A DNA stretch of 64,000 bases from positions 1 through 64,000 of the forward strand of contig JAETRV010000007.1 of the NCBI GenBank assembly GCA_021770005.1, given 5' to 3'. Below are positions 44,640-53,650 of this stretch, in pieces. How positions within the stretch are numbered: position 1 is the stretch's first letter; every line of letters begins with the position of its first letter. This DNA is from Anaerotruncus sp. Lineage in GTDB: Bacteria > Bacillota > Clostridia > Oscillospirales > Ruminococcaceae. The notes under the pieces are model-generated. The model was not told the origin of the DNA. It made no database searches and was given only the letters and a program-made list of their open reading frames with translations. A program made the translations under genes and the position numbers.

Positions 44640-45437
44640 ATGGGTCTGACTTACGCACAGTTCAAACGGCTCAAGCCGGTCTATAAACGCAGGATCATCA
44701 TGGTGGGGATCATCGGGTTTGCTCTTTTTGTCCTGCTTCTTCTTGGAATTTCCCGTCTGATCTCGTTTGCCCAGCTTCGGCTGAATACCACCAGATTGCA
44801 GGATACCACGGCCGCGTCGGTCCTCCAAAAGGATACTATGCAGGAGATTATCCGGATCATTGGGCAGGACAACGCCTCCAAGCTGCTGACCCTCGACAGC
44901 ACCATGACCGTACAGGACAACGGCACCCGCAGCGGGATTGTGACCGATCTGACCATCCATATGGTGAATCTTGCTTCCAATAATGAAGCGGAATATTGGA
45001 CGATCACCGCCAACGAAAAGCGGGCCACCCTGCAAAAGACCGAGACCCGCCGGGAAAATATGACCGCGCTGACGATGCGCAAAGTGCCATTCAACAGCTA
45101 TTTCCCAGCGCTCTCCCGGGTTACGAGTGCGATGCCCTTCCTGCTGGAAAATGCGCCGGTTGGCGAAAACGGGCTTTATCACTTTGTAGACGACTTCGAT
45201 AACAACCAGGACCCTGCCTATGAAAACCTTGTCACCGAGGAGACCCCGCTCGTGCTTGTCTCGAGCCTCGGCGCAGTTTCCAAAATTGCGAACGAATTCT
45301 CCCTCTACAACCGGTACGCGCCCACCAAGGTTTCGGTGCAGGTGGTCGATGACGACCGCTCTACTACAAAAAAAACCGTCCTGGAAGAGGAAGAATTCCG
45401 GTTTGTGATGATGTTTGAGGTTGGCAACTTTATCTGA
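44640..45437 (+). CDS. Membrane-anchored extracytoplasmic protein, unknown
   Basis: A 265-aa protein. A short basic cytoplasmic tail and one helix (about 21-43) are followed by a soluble outer domain with no recognised motif and no cysteines. ATG 44640 has AGGCGGTG 9 bases upstream; a GTG four codons earlier overlaps that site. It has a near-perfect promoter and a terminator, so it is a single-gene unit that is probably well expressed. No assignment possible. Confidence 0.72.
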   Translation: MGLTYAQFKRLKPVYKRRIIMVGIIGFALFVLLLLGISRLISFAQLRLNTTRLQDTTAASVLQKDTMQEIIRIIGQDNASKLLTLDSTMTVQDNGTRSGIVTDLTIHMVNLASNNEAEYWTITANEKRATLQKTETRRENMTALTMRKVPFNSYFPALSRVTSAMPFLLENAPVGENGLYHFVDDFDNNQDPAYENLVTEETPLVLVSSLGAVSKIANEFSLYNRYAPTKVSVQVVDDDRSTTKKTVLEEEEFRFVMMFEVGNFI

Positions 45438-45465
45438 CCTGTCTCTTGTAATCGGGAAAACACCC

Positions 45466-45501
45466 CAGCGTTCCTACCTTTTGGCCGGGACGCTGTTTTT
45501 T
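45466..45501 (+). terminator. Intrinsic terminator
   Basis: A 9-bp stem with one G-U pair (CAGCGTTCC at 45466-45474, GGGACGCTG at 45487-45495), then TTTTTT. Confidence 0.85.
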
Positions 45502-45537
45502 CGTCCAACCGGCGCAAAGGGTTGGCTCTTAGAGCCT

Positions 45538-45724
45538 CTTTAAAACCGAACGCTTTACGCAATTTTTCTCGGAAAATTGCGGTTCTCAAAGGCCGCGCCT
45601 TTGGCCGCGCTTATCTCTGGCGAGAGATAAGCGCGGAACGCTTTCTCCTGAGAAGCGCTTTTTTCGGGTGAATTGCCGCCTAAAGGCGGCAAGAGGGGGC
45701 TTTTTGCAAGAGAAAAAGCCCCCT
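45538..45724. repeat. Array of consecutive hairpins, non-coding
   Basis: The 330-bp gap 45438-45767 has no gene. After the terminator come GCAATTTT/AAAATTGC (45559-45580), a 13-bp stem CCGCGCTTATCTC/GAGATAAGCGCGG (45605-45636), and a CGCTT...AAGCG stem followed by TTTTTT (about 45638-45664). TGCCGCC/GGCGGCA (45674-45691) and a perfect 12-bp AGGGGGCTTTTT/AAAAAGCCCCCT (45694-45724) complete it. The start, CTTAGAGCCTCTTTAAAA, loosely resembles the end of the inverted-repeat element. It could be an insertion element or a structured RNA. Confidence 0.55.
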
Positions 45725-45767
45725 ATACCAGATCCCCCAAAAAAATTTAGAAACCGAGGTTCCGCTT

Positions 45768-46214
45768 ATGATTTGCAGAGAAAACCACGCCTACCGCCCC
45801 TCCATGGCTGAAATGAGCGAATACATTCACAATCCCTTGTGGGACGCTTTTTGCGCATATCTGGAAGAGACCTACCAAGTGAACCCGTCGATGGCTTTCA
45901 GCAGATGCAGCTTGGAGCCTGGATGGAACATCAAGTTCCAAAAAGGAGGCCGGACTTTATGCACAGTGTACCCGAGAGAAAATACCTTTACCGTGATGGT
46001 TGTCATCGGAAGGAAGGAAAAGGAGCGTTTTGAACAGGTGCTCCCCTCCTTCTGCTCCGAGCTCCAGCAGCTCTATCGGGACACCAAGGAAGGCAATGGA
46101 CAAAAGTGGCTGATGATCGATTTGGAGAATGAGGGCGCGCTTTACAAGGATGTCAAACGCATCTTGGAGATCAGGTATCCTCGAAACAGAAGGGTCAGCA
46201 GCGCTCCAAAATGA
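45768..46214 (+). CDS. DUF3788 family protein
   Basis: A 148-aa soluble protein with the DUF3788 pattern (LEPGWNIKFQKGGRTLCTVYPRENTFTVMVVIG, then a helix and a WLMIDLENEG strand). Function unknown; small and often free-standing. GAGG lies 12 bases before ATG. Its 3' end overlaps the convergent spoIIE by 20 bases, so there is no space for a terminator. Confidence 0.75.
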   Translation: MICRENHAYRPSMAEMSEYIHNPLWDAFCAYLEETYQVNPSMAFSRCSLEPGWNIKFQKGGRTLCTVYPRENTFTVMVVIGRKEKERFEQVLPSFCSELQQLYRDTKEGNGQKWLMIDLENEGALYKDVKRILEIRYPRNRRVSSAPK

Positions 46215-48522
46215 CGGCAATCGCCGTCACGTCATCCTCGTGTCCATCGCTGCGGCGGCGTTTCGCTTCGGTGACAATCCGTTCGCTCAACTCCTTGGGA
46301 TCATCCCCTGAAAAGTGCTCCAGCTCGCTGACAATCCACCCGTAGCCGCTGGTGACCGCCCCATCCGAGACCATCAGGATCACGTCCCCTTCGCGCAGGG
46401 TGACCGCATTTTTCTCGAAGCTGACCCCGCCCAGAATGCCGACCGGCAGCGAACGCGATTCGACATATCCGCCCTTGCCCGACTTGCGCAGGAAGGTCGG
46501 CGCAGCGCCCGCCTTGTAGAACTCAGCGCAGCCGGTGTAGAGGTCCACCCCGGTGATGTCAATGGTGGCGAGCGATTCCTCCCCCGATTTGACCAACAGG
46601 GCCGAATTGACCAGCTTGAGCGCCGCGTCCAGGCTCACGCCCGCTTCGATCAGTCGTTTGAGCAGCTCAGCGGTCATCGTCGAATCGACCGCCGCCGCGC
46701 CGCCGCTGCCCATCCCGTCCGAGAGGATGATATTGACCCGCCCGCCTTGCGGGTCTGCGTAGCTATAGCTGTCGCCGCAGAGCCGGGATTCTCCGCTACC
46801 TACTTGGGATGCGCCCCACCGCACCGTGTAAAACGCCTTTTCGGTGAAGGTCAGGGTGCAGATGGTTTTGTCGAGCGAATCCCGCCGGGCAGGCAGTTCA
46901 AACTCCCGTCCGCATAGCTCGGATAGGCCACAGGTTAGCTCCTCCGCCCCAATCCGGTTGAATTTGTAGACCGGGATCACCAGTTCGAGGGTCATGTTGG
47001 CACCACTGTCCAGGGTGCAGGAGACCCGGTCGGGGAAGACCGAGAGGGATTCCAGATACGACCTGACCTGCGCGGCGGTCTGGCTATCCTGTGCGGCAAG
47101 CGCGCCCAGCTCCCGGCCCATCGAGTCGATCATCAGGGCCATCCCTTCAAACTGGTCGGTAACCACCCCGCGCACCTGCGCAACCTTTCGCCGCATCGTC
47201 TCCCGCGCGGTGAATTCCGAAAATTTCCGGCTGATCTGTTCAGAGAGCGCGGGAAGGCTGGGGCAGGCCCGCGCAAAATAGTCCGGGAAATCCAGCTCGG
47301 AGAGCCGGCCGGTTTTCCGCAAAATTCCCAACATATCATTCATCACGTTGCTGGTATCGCTGTATCGGAGCTGCCAGCAGACCGTCCGATTGCGGCACCG
47401 GCGGCAAACCTCGTCCGCCGCACAGTGGTAGACCGAGGAGATATCTCCGTTGACCATCCCGGACAGTTTTTCGTTCACCCGCCGGGTGGTCTCCGCGACG
47501 TCCCGCAGCGCGTCCGAGATGTTCTCGATCCGCCCGGTGAGCATCTCCCGGTAGGTATCCTCCTGTACCGCGTCCCCCTGTGTTCCGCGCATGGCTAGAC
47601 GCTGTAGCCGTTCGGTCGAAATCAGCATCGAGAAAGCGCTTGCCACGAAGATTTCCGCGAGCAGGCGGTAATCCGCGCCCGACCGGGAGGCGAGCATCGC
47701 AAATAGGTTGATGAGGATGAACACCCCAGCCGACGCAAACTTTCCCAGCGGGGCAAACACCCCGGCGAGCAGGCCGCCAAATCCGTAGGTACCCATTAGG
47801 AACGCCTGTCCGCCGCCGAGCACCCCCGCAGACACCCCCGCCGCAACCCCGGCGATTGCGCCGCCCGCTTCCCGCGCTGTCTGCGCGGCGAGCAGGATGG
47901 TCAGGCAGGCGAGCACCCGGCCGATCGAAAGCCCGAAAAGATGCAGGTTGACCAGCGCGAGGATCGCGATACAAAAGGTGATCATCACGCTGGTAATGTC
48001 TGATTGGCGGGCATTTTCAAGCCCTTCCTCAATCGCATGGATCGTGCGGGAGAAGAAGTATCCCGCACAGCAGGCGAGCAGGATTTCCGAAAGCGCGAGC
48101 ATCAGGTCGTAGATGTTTCCGCCCGAGATCACCGTCAAGGCGAGGGACGGGATTCCCAGTGCAGCAGCGCAGACTGCCAAACGCGGAATCCGCAAACTCT
48201 GGGCGAACGACCCGCTTTCGCTTCCCCAGCGCAGCAGGAAGAGCAGGAGCATCGCCGCCACATATTTGATGTTGGTCACCAGCCGGAAGGAGACAAGATA
48301 GCCGAGCGTCGCTCCCAAAACTGCCGCAGCATAATCCTTCTTTTTGGCCGCAGCCGCAAACGCGACCCCGAAAGGGGCCAGGCCGCCCAGTACCAGCGCA
48401 TTTGCCGAAAGGAACCCGGTCACCGCACAGCCAAGATACTCCATCTCCAGCCGGTGGGCGCGCAGCGTCTGCCGCGCCCGCGCCCCCAATGCTGCCCCGG
48501 CTACCCCTGATCTGTTCTGCAT
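46195..48522 (-). CDS. spoIIE: Stage II sporulation protein E (SpoIIE serine phosphatase)
   Basis: It dephosphorylates SpoIIAA at the asymmetric septum and so activates sigma-F in the forespore. The 775-aa protein has about ten N-terminal helices (to about residue 320), a central cysteine-containing regulatory region (VCRRCRNRTVCW) and a C-terminal PP2C domain. Metal residues are visible in LCGDSYSYA, IILSDGMGSG and GHEDDVTAI. I take ATG 48522, since GGGTGA lies five bases upstream; a GTG at 48531 overlaps that site. The promoter at 48571-48617 has Spo0A features. Confidence 0.96.
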   Translation of the reverse strand: MQNRSGVAGAALGARARQTLRAHRLEMEYLGCAVTGFLSANALVLGGLAPFGVAFAAAAKKKDYAAAVLGATLGYLVSFRLVTNIKYVAAMLLLFLLRWGSESGSFAQSLRIPRLAVCAAALGIPSLALTVISGGNIYDLMLALSEILLACCAGYFFSRTIHAIEEGLENARQSDITSVMITFCIAILALVNLHLFGLSIGRVLACLTILLAAQTAREAGGAIAGVAAGVSAGVLGGGQAFLMGTYGFGGLLAGVFAPLGKFASAGVFILINLFAMLASRSGADYRLLAEIFVASAFSMLISTERLQRLAMRGTQGDAVQEDTYREMLTGRIENISDALRDVAETTRRVNEKLSGMVNGDISSVYHCAADEVCRRCRNRTVCWQLRYSDTSNVMNDMLGILRKTGRLSELDFPDYFARACPSLPALSEQISRKFSEFTARETMRRKVAQVRGVVTDQFEGMALMIDSMGRELGALAAQDSQTAAQVRSYLESLSVFPDRVSCTLDSGANMTLELVIPVYKFNRIGAEELTCGLSELCGREFELPARRDSLDKTICTLTFTEKAFYTVRWGASQVGSGESRLCGDSYSYADPQGGRVNIILSDGMGSGGAAAVDSTMTAELLKRLIEAGVSLDAALKLVNSALLVKSGEESLATIDITGVDLYTGCAEFYKAGAAPTFLRKSGKGGYVESRSLPVGILGGVSFEKNAVTLREGDVILMVSDGAVTSGYGWIVSELEHFSGDDPKELSERIVTEAKRRRSDGHEDDVTAIAVILERC

Positions 48523-48570
48523 AAAATTCACCCATCCCTCATATACTGAAAAGTTTATCTGTTACTACCT

Positions 48571-48617
48571 ATTGTAAGGAGGGCGGCGCGCGGAAGTTGT
48601 CTAAAGCGGGTGTCGGA
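48571..48617 (-). promoter_or_regulatory. Spo0A-type spoIIE promoter (21-bp spacer, 0A boxes)
   Basis: On the minus strand, TAGACA (48603-48598) and TACAAT (48576-48571) are 21 bp apart, too far for ordinary sigma-A use but matching the Spo0A-activated spoIIE/spoIIG class. TTAGACA (48604-48598) and TCCGACA (48617-48611) each match the 0A box TTCGACA in 6 of 7 bases. They lie over and just upstream of the -35. Confidence 0.6.
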
Positions 48618-48659
48618 TTTTGCGGGACTACATCCGCGCAAAAGGATTGAAAACAAGCG

Positions 48660-48947
48660 GGGTTTGTGCTAAAATAGCCGCAAAGCAGCTATTTTAGCGG
48701 GGGATATGGCCAAAACAATCAGCGGGCAGCCGTCCGCTGACGTTCCGATGGCATATGTATGGCCCTTTTGTCTCCATGGAGGGCCGTTGTGTCGTTTTAT
48801 GGCGTACTGCATATGTTACATCAGGGCCAAAACCAGCGGAATGACTTTACGATTTGTTTGATGCGGAAACCTCCTCTGGATGGGTCTCCTTCTGTAGGTC
48901 TATCGGTGGGGAAGGGAACCGGGTGAGCGCAAGGTGGTATGGCAGCT
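48660..48947. other. Structured leader region before the hybrid kinase, unexplained
   Basis: With the spoIIE promoter this makes a 425-bp gap. It holds a perfect 11-bp stem (GCTAAAATAGC/GCTATTTTAGC, 48668-48698), TCAGCGG/CCGCTGA (48719-48740) and GGCCCT/AGGGCC (48761-48785). GGCCAAAAC followed by CAGCGG occurs twice (near 48709 and 48824), and GCATATG occurs twice. No riboswitch class I know fits, and I see no clear promoter for the kinase gene. Confidence 0.45.
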
Positions 48948-51143
48948 ATGAAATCGAATTCCAAAGGCTTCTTTGTTTTGAAAATTGTTGCTGGCCTTTT
49001 GATCATTAGTATCACAATGGCGGTCTATATCAGCCAACTAAACCAGATGGTGACACATAATATGCTGAATACCATCAGTGAGCTGGCCCATCACGACAAA
49101 CGGAGCATCGAAGCGTTTATCGAAACGAGCTGGGATGAGCTGGAAGGGATGGCGCAACGGTTTGCGACCTACCGCTGTGAGACCATTCTTGAGATGGAGA
49201 CCCGCATGAATCTGGAATGTGCTACCAGCGATTTCTCACATATTTATCTCTTGGCTGAGGATGGAAAGATCTACACAGATAAGTATGTGGTCTATGACCC
49301 TGCGCAGGATACGCTGGACCGGCAGGTTGATCTGCGGCCGTACTTTTCCAACGGGGAGGACCGGGTCGTGACCCGCTGGGACGACAAGGCGGAAGCGGCA
49401 GGGATGTCCAGAGAATACGTCCTTTACGGAGTTCGCCTGGAAGATTTCGAGGTGGATGGGATCAAGATGCGTGCTTTGATCGGCCTGAGCGATACCAACA
49501 CCATCCAGCGCCATATCGTTTTGGACAGCTTTTTGAAAGACGGCGTCCGGCGCGGCTACTGCGCGGTAGTCAGCACTTCGGGCGAATATGTCATTGGCAT
49601 CCAGAAAACCCTTTACTTAAACGAAGTGAATAATTTTTACCATGTACTGTCCGCAGGCACCTACGCGGAGCTGACCAACGAGCAGATTGCCCAGAAGCTG
49701 GAAAACTCTGAAACGTTCAGTTTCCATTATACGGATGTGGACGGAGTGGGAAAGCTGCTTTATTTCACCCCTTTCGATGGCAATATCGACTGGTACTTTA
49801 TGATGGTCGTGGAAAGCAGGGCTTTTACCGAGCGAAGCCAGGCGTTTGCGATCCTGAGCGTTGCGATGCTGGTGATCGTGATGTTGGTTGCAACCCTTCT
49901 TTTGCTGGCGCTGACAGCGTCCCACTATAAGACGGTGCAGGCGGTTGCCCGGGCGAAGTCCCAAAGCGAATTCCTCTCCAACATGAGCCATGAGATCCGT
50001 ACCCCGCTCAACGGCTTGATTGGGCTGAACCATCTGATGATGACCCGTATCGGAAATCCGGGACAGGAGGAGCAGGTCAAGGACTGGCTGCGCAAATCCC
50101 ACAGCACTGCAAACTATCTGCTTTCTCTGGTGAACGATGTGTTGGACATGTCCAAACTACAGGCCGGCAAGGTCGATCTGATCAGCGAGCCGATCCTGGT
50201 GGAAACGTTGGTTGACGCAATCTGGTCGATGCAGAGGGATAATATCGAAAGCCGGGAAGTCCAGTTTGTGGTTGAGCAGGAGATTCCAGTCCCCTGTGTG
50301 ATGGGGGACAGCACCCGGATCAAACAGGTATTGATGAATATTGTGGGCAACGCTGCCAAGTTTACTTCCAAGGGCGGCTGCATCACCCTTTCCGTCAGCC
50401 AGGAAAAAACGGACGAAACGCATGTCACCACCATCTATCGCTGTCAGGATACGGGCGTGGGCATGAGCAAAGAGTTTGTTGAAAGGATTTTCGATGCATT
50501 CAGCCAGGAGCGCAACAAAAATTCCGACAGCGTCAAGGGGACCGGACTCGGTATGGCGATCAGCAAGCTGTTGGTGGATGCGATGGGCGGAGAAATCCGC
50601 GTGGAGAGCGAGCTGAATGTGGGGACGGTGTTTACCGTCTCACTCCCTGCTGAGATTGCGGATGCGGAATCGGAGTATGCAGACCAGTGCTTCCCTCAGA
50701 TGCTGGCAGAGGATCACCCGGCGCATCCCGGTAGGCCGGTGAAAGTTCTGATGGCAGAGGATAATGAGCTGAATGCCGAAATCCTGATGGATATTTTAAC
50801 CGACGAAGGATTCGAGGTGGTGCATGCCGAAAACGGGCAGGAGGCTGTGCGGCGGTTTGCGGAATCCAGCCCCGGTGAGTTTGACATCATCCTGATGGAT
50901 ATGCAGATGCCAGTGTTGGACGGCTGCTCAGCTGCGATGGAGATTCGCAGTCTGAACCGGCCGGACGCTAAAACGGTTGTCATCTTTGCCTGCACCGCGA
51001 ATACGTTTAAAGAGGACCGGGACCGGGCTGTTGAAAGCGGGATGAACGATTTTCTGGCCAAACCGATTGATGTCAACGTCCTTTTGAACAAGCTAAGTGC
51101 AGGGGGCGCCAGCACTTCCCCGAATACCAGCACCAAATTCTGA
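48948..51143 (+). CDS. Hybrid sensor histidine kinase with receiver domain
   Basis: A 731-aa membrane kinase. One helix (about 8-28) is followed by an outer sensor domain of about 270 residues (Cache-like) and a second helix (about 305-325). HisKA follows with the phospho-His in MSHEIRTPLNGL (about residue 350), then HATPase (DTGVGM, GTGLGMAI) and a C-terminal receiver whose acceptor Asp is in ILMDMQMP (about 650). No output domain is attached. ATG 48948 is preferred: AAGGTGGT is 9 bases away but touches the ATG at 48939. A solute-binding lipoprotein follows after 16 bases, suggesting the kinase reads its ligand state. Confidence 0.92.
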   Translation: MKSNSKGFFVLKIVAGLLIISITMAVYISQLNQMVTHNMLNTISELAHHDKRSIEAFIETSWDELEGMAQRFATYRCETILEMETRMNLECATSDFSHIYLLAEDGKIYTDKYVVYDPAQDTLDRQVDLRPYFSNGEDRVVTRWDDKAEAAGMSREYVLYGVRLEDFEVDGIKMRALIGLSDTNTIQRHIVLDSFLKDGVRRGYCAVVSTSGEYVIGIQKTLYLNEVNNFYHVLSAGTYAELTNEQIAQKLENSETFSFHYTDVDGVGKLLYFTPFDGNIDWYFMMVVESRAFTERSQAFAILSVAMLVIVMLVATLLLLALTASHYKTVQAVARAKSQSEFLSNMSHEIRTPLNGLIGLNHLMMTRIGNPGQEEQVKDWLRKSHSTANYLLSLVNDVLDMSKLQAGKVDLISEPILVETLVDAIWSMQRDNIESREVQFVVEQEIPVPCVMGDSTRIKQVLMNIVGNAAKFTSKGGCITLSVSQEKTDETHVTTIYRCQDTGVGMSKEFVERIFDAFSQERNKNSDSVKGTGLGMAISKLLVDAMGGEIRVESELNVGTVFTVSLPAEIADAESEYADQCFPQMLAEDHPAHPGRPVKVLMAEDNELNAEILMDILTDEGFEVVHAENGQEAVRRFAESSPGEFDIILMDMQMPVLDGCSAAMEIRSLNRPDAKTVVIFACTANTFKEDRDRAVESGMNDFLAKPIDVNVLLNKLSAGGASTSPNTSTKF

Positions 51144-51159
51144 AGAGAGGAATGCAAGA

Positions 51160-52503
51160 ATGAAGAGGCTGCAAAGGATAATCGGGCTGTTTTTAGTAGC
51201 GGCCTGTCTGCTGTCTGGATGTGGGGCCGGCGTCCAGCCCGAAGGCAGAGGGGAGCAAAAACGGGATGTGACCATTATTCTAAAAGCCCCTGTTCAGGAG
51301 ATGAACTGTATCAGCAATCCGGAGATCACCAATACACAGGCGTTTTTGGAGCGGGTCGGGTATGCATTTACCGAGCAGTATGAGGCCGCCAATGTGACGA
51401 TCGATGTGAAGATGTTTGCCCTTGCCGATGAAGTTTCGGCAGTCGCTGAGACCTTCGACACCGAGGATGCGCCGGATATTCTGTACGAGGGGTATTTCAA
51501 TATGGCGGGGTATATCCACACCGGCCGGGTGGTTCCGTTGGATGATATGATCACCGAGGCTATCCGGAGCGACATTTACGATTCGGCCTGGACGATCAGC
51601 ATGACCAATGGGAAAACCTACATGATGCCCTTTCTGACGATGCAGAACATCCTGATCTACAATAAGGAATATTTCCAATCCTGTGGCTTGGATGCTTATT
51701 GCGGGGAGGGCACCGAGATTCAGAACTGGACGATGGACGAATGGACCGAAATTCTGGACACACTGGCTGCAAATCTACCGGAGGATGTCCACCCGATTGC
51801 AATGTATGGGAAAAACAACCAGGGCGATACACATATCATGTCCTATCTGCGCGCCTTTGGCAGCAAGATCTTTGATGACGAAGGAAATTTCGATCTGGAA
51901 AGCCCTGAAGCGGTCCGGGCGTTGGAGTGGCTCCAGGGCGGGGTGGAACGCGGCTGGTATCCGCCTCACCCGGAAAATCTCGAGATGAAGGATTGCAGCG
52001 AGCTGTTCTCGACCAAAAAGATGGTCCTATATAACTTTAACGGTGCAAACAAAAGCCTCTATGATGATCTGAACCATTACGGTTTTGTCAACTATCCGGG
52101 CGATGTGGCCACCTCTTTTCCCAATGGGTTCGAGGTATTTGACAATGGCGACGAGGAAAAGGTCCGGATCGCCAAGGATTTTCTCCGTTATCTCTATGAA
52201 ACGCCCGAATGGCTGGAGCTGTCGGCGGGAAATATTCCCATGAGCAAAACCGTGGCAGAAAAACATGCGGGCCAGATCACCATGCTGAGCGATTTTGTCG
52301 CCAATTCGGGCCATGTGGTGGATTTCATGAACAACAGCCCCAACTGGCAGGGAGAAAATGATTCGGTGCGCAGTGTGTTCTATCCCCATATTGCCGAGCT
52401 GTTGGCTGGTCAGGTGACACCGGAGGAATGTGCGGCCGCGCTGAATCGGGACTGCAATGCGGCTCTGGAATCCGGACGGCAGCGGAGTGTGCTCCATAAA
52501 TAG
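51160..52503 (+). CDS. Extracellular solute-binding lipoprotein, family 1
   Basis: A 447-aa lipoprotein; signal ends LLSGC at Cys21 or so. The bilobed family-1 fold is indicated by the DAPDILYEGYFNMAGYIHTGRVVPLDD and the ILIYNKEYF hinge segments, as in sugar-binding proteins. AGAGAGG lies 9 bases before ATG. No ABC permease or ATPase genes follow; it forms a two-gene unit with the hybrid kinase and ends at a terminator. It may therefore present a ligand to the kinase rather than feed a transporter. Confidence 0.88.
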   Translation: MKRLQRIIGLFLVAACLLSGCGAGVQPEGRGEQKRDVTIILKAPVQEMNCISNPEITNTQAFLERVGYAFTEQYEAANVTIDVKMFALADEVSAVAETFDTEDAPDILYEGYFNMAGYIHTGRVVPLDDMITEAIRSDIYDSAWTISMTNGKTYMMPFLTMQNILIYNKEYFQSCGLDAYCGEGTEIQNWTMDEWTEILDTLAANLPEDVHPIAMYGKNNQGDTHIMSYLRAFGSKIFDDEGNFDLESPEAVRALEWLQGGVERGWYPPHPENLEMKDCSELFSTKKMVLYNFNGANKSLYDDLNHYGFVNYPGDVATSFPNGFEVFDNGDEEKVRIAKDFLRYLYETPEWLELSAGNIPMSKTVAEKHAGQITMLSDFVANSGHVVDFMNNSPNWQGENDSVRSVFYPHIAELLAGQVTPEECAAALNRDCNAALESGRQRSVLHK

Positions 52504-52529
52504 AACGGATGGCCTCCTCCGATGATTTT

Positions 52530-52560
52530 AAAAAAGCTGCCGCAATACGGCAGCTTTTTT
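52530..52560 (+). terminator. Intrinsic terminator of the kinase-binding protein unit
   Basis: A 13-bp stem (AAAAAAGCTGCCG / CGGCAGCTTTTTT) with a CAATA loop; the 3' arm ends in T6. Confidence 0.92.
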
Positions 52561-52674
52561 GCGGGATTTGATGTCTGTGAGAGAGGTTCCTGTGCACACC
52601 GTTCCTTTTTTATCTGCGGCTTTCCGTCAGTTTGCGGCAAAAAAGATATTTTTCCGAAGAATGTTTTATAGCTA

Positions 52675-52703
52675 TTGCCGAAATGGGGCGAGAGGGATAT
52701 AAT
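52675..52703 (+). promoter_or_regulatory. Sigma-A-type promoter of the AEC transporter gene
   Basis: TTGCCG (52675-52680), 17 bp, perfect TATAAT (52698-52703). Confidence 0.75.
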
Positions 52704-52740
52704 AGAATCAAACCGTTTGAGATAAAAGAGGGGGCAGAGT

Positions 52741-53649
52741 ATGGAAAACTTTATTACGATGCTCAATACGCAGATGATCCTGCTGATCTACCTGCTGGTG
52801 GGGGTATATGCACGCAAGCGTAAGATCATCACCCCGCAGTCGAGGCAGAGCCTTGTGGACCTGATTATCCGGATTGCATTGCCATGCTTGATTTTCCAGT
52901 CGTTCGGGCAAGACATCACCCTACAGGAGGCGAAAAACGCATCCCAGATTCTCCTGCTGTCGTTTGGGGTCTGCTTCGGGTCGATGCTGCTTGGAAAACT
53001 GCTCTACCGCAGATATCCCTACGAGAAAAGCAGCATCCTCCGGTATGGGACCCTGATTACCAACGCGAGCTTTGCAGGCATGACGATCATCTCGGGGGCC
53101 TATGGGCAGAAGGCCCTGTTCTATGCGTCGGTGTTTATCATCCCCAACCGGATTTTTATGTGGTCGGCAGGCATCTCCCTCTTTACCCAAACCGACCTTA
53201 AAACCCGGATCAAAAATGTGGTGCTCAGCCCGGGGATTATCGCGATTGCGCTGGGGGTGCTGCGGACGGTCACCCAGTTCCATCTGCCGCCGCTCTTCAA
53301 TACCGTGATCCAGAATATCGGGAACTGTACCTCCCCGATCTCGATGATCGTGATTGGCGCGATCCTTGCGGATATCGACGTCAAAACGGTGATCGAGCCG
53401 AGCGTCTGCTATCTGGCGGCGGTGCGGCTTCTGTTGATCCCGTTGGCGGTCATGGGCGTGATGAAAGCGCTTCAGCTCGACCCGATGCTCGTGACCGTTG
53501 CGACCGTTATGAGCGGGATGCCGGTCGGCACCACCACCGCGCTGCTCGCCGAACAGTACGGCGCGGACTCCTATTTCGGGTCCAAGTGTATCTTCCTGAC
53601 CACCGCGCTCTCGATGGTGACCGTCCCTATCCTGACGCTGTTCCTCTGA
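52741..53649 (+). CDS. AEC-family (auxin efflux carrier-like) transporter
   Basis: A 302-aa protein with ten helices in two inverted halves. Typical features are VDLIIRIALPCLIFQSF in the first half and VMSGMPVGTTTALLAEQYG in the second. Bacterial members carry malate, malonate or other carboxylates; the substrate here is unknown. It begins 13 bases after GAGATAAAAGAGGGGG. It ends two bases before the stop codon of the convergent kinase gene. Confidence 0.88.
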   Translation: MENFITMLNTQMILLIYLLVGVYARKRKIITPQSRQSLVDLIIRIALPCLIFQSFGQDITLQEAKNASQILLLSFGVCFGSMLLGKLLYRRYPYEKSSILRYGTLITNASFAGMTIISGAYGQKALFYASVFIIPNRIFMWSAGISLFTQTDLKTRIKNVVLSPGIIAIALGVLRTVTQFHLPPLFNTVIQNIGNCTSPISMIVIGAILADIDVKTVIEPSVCYLAAVRLLLIPLAVMGVMKALQLDPMLVTVATVMSGMPVGTTTALLAEQYGADSYFGSKCIFLTTALSMVTVPILTLFL

Positions 53650-53650
53650 T

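Noticed and set aside
48660-48947. Cyclic-di-GMP or other known riboswitch before the hybrid kinase
   Set aside because: The conserved cores I would look for are absent, so I leave the region as unexplained structure.
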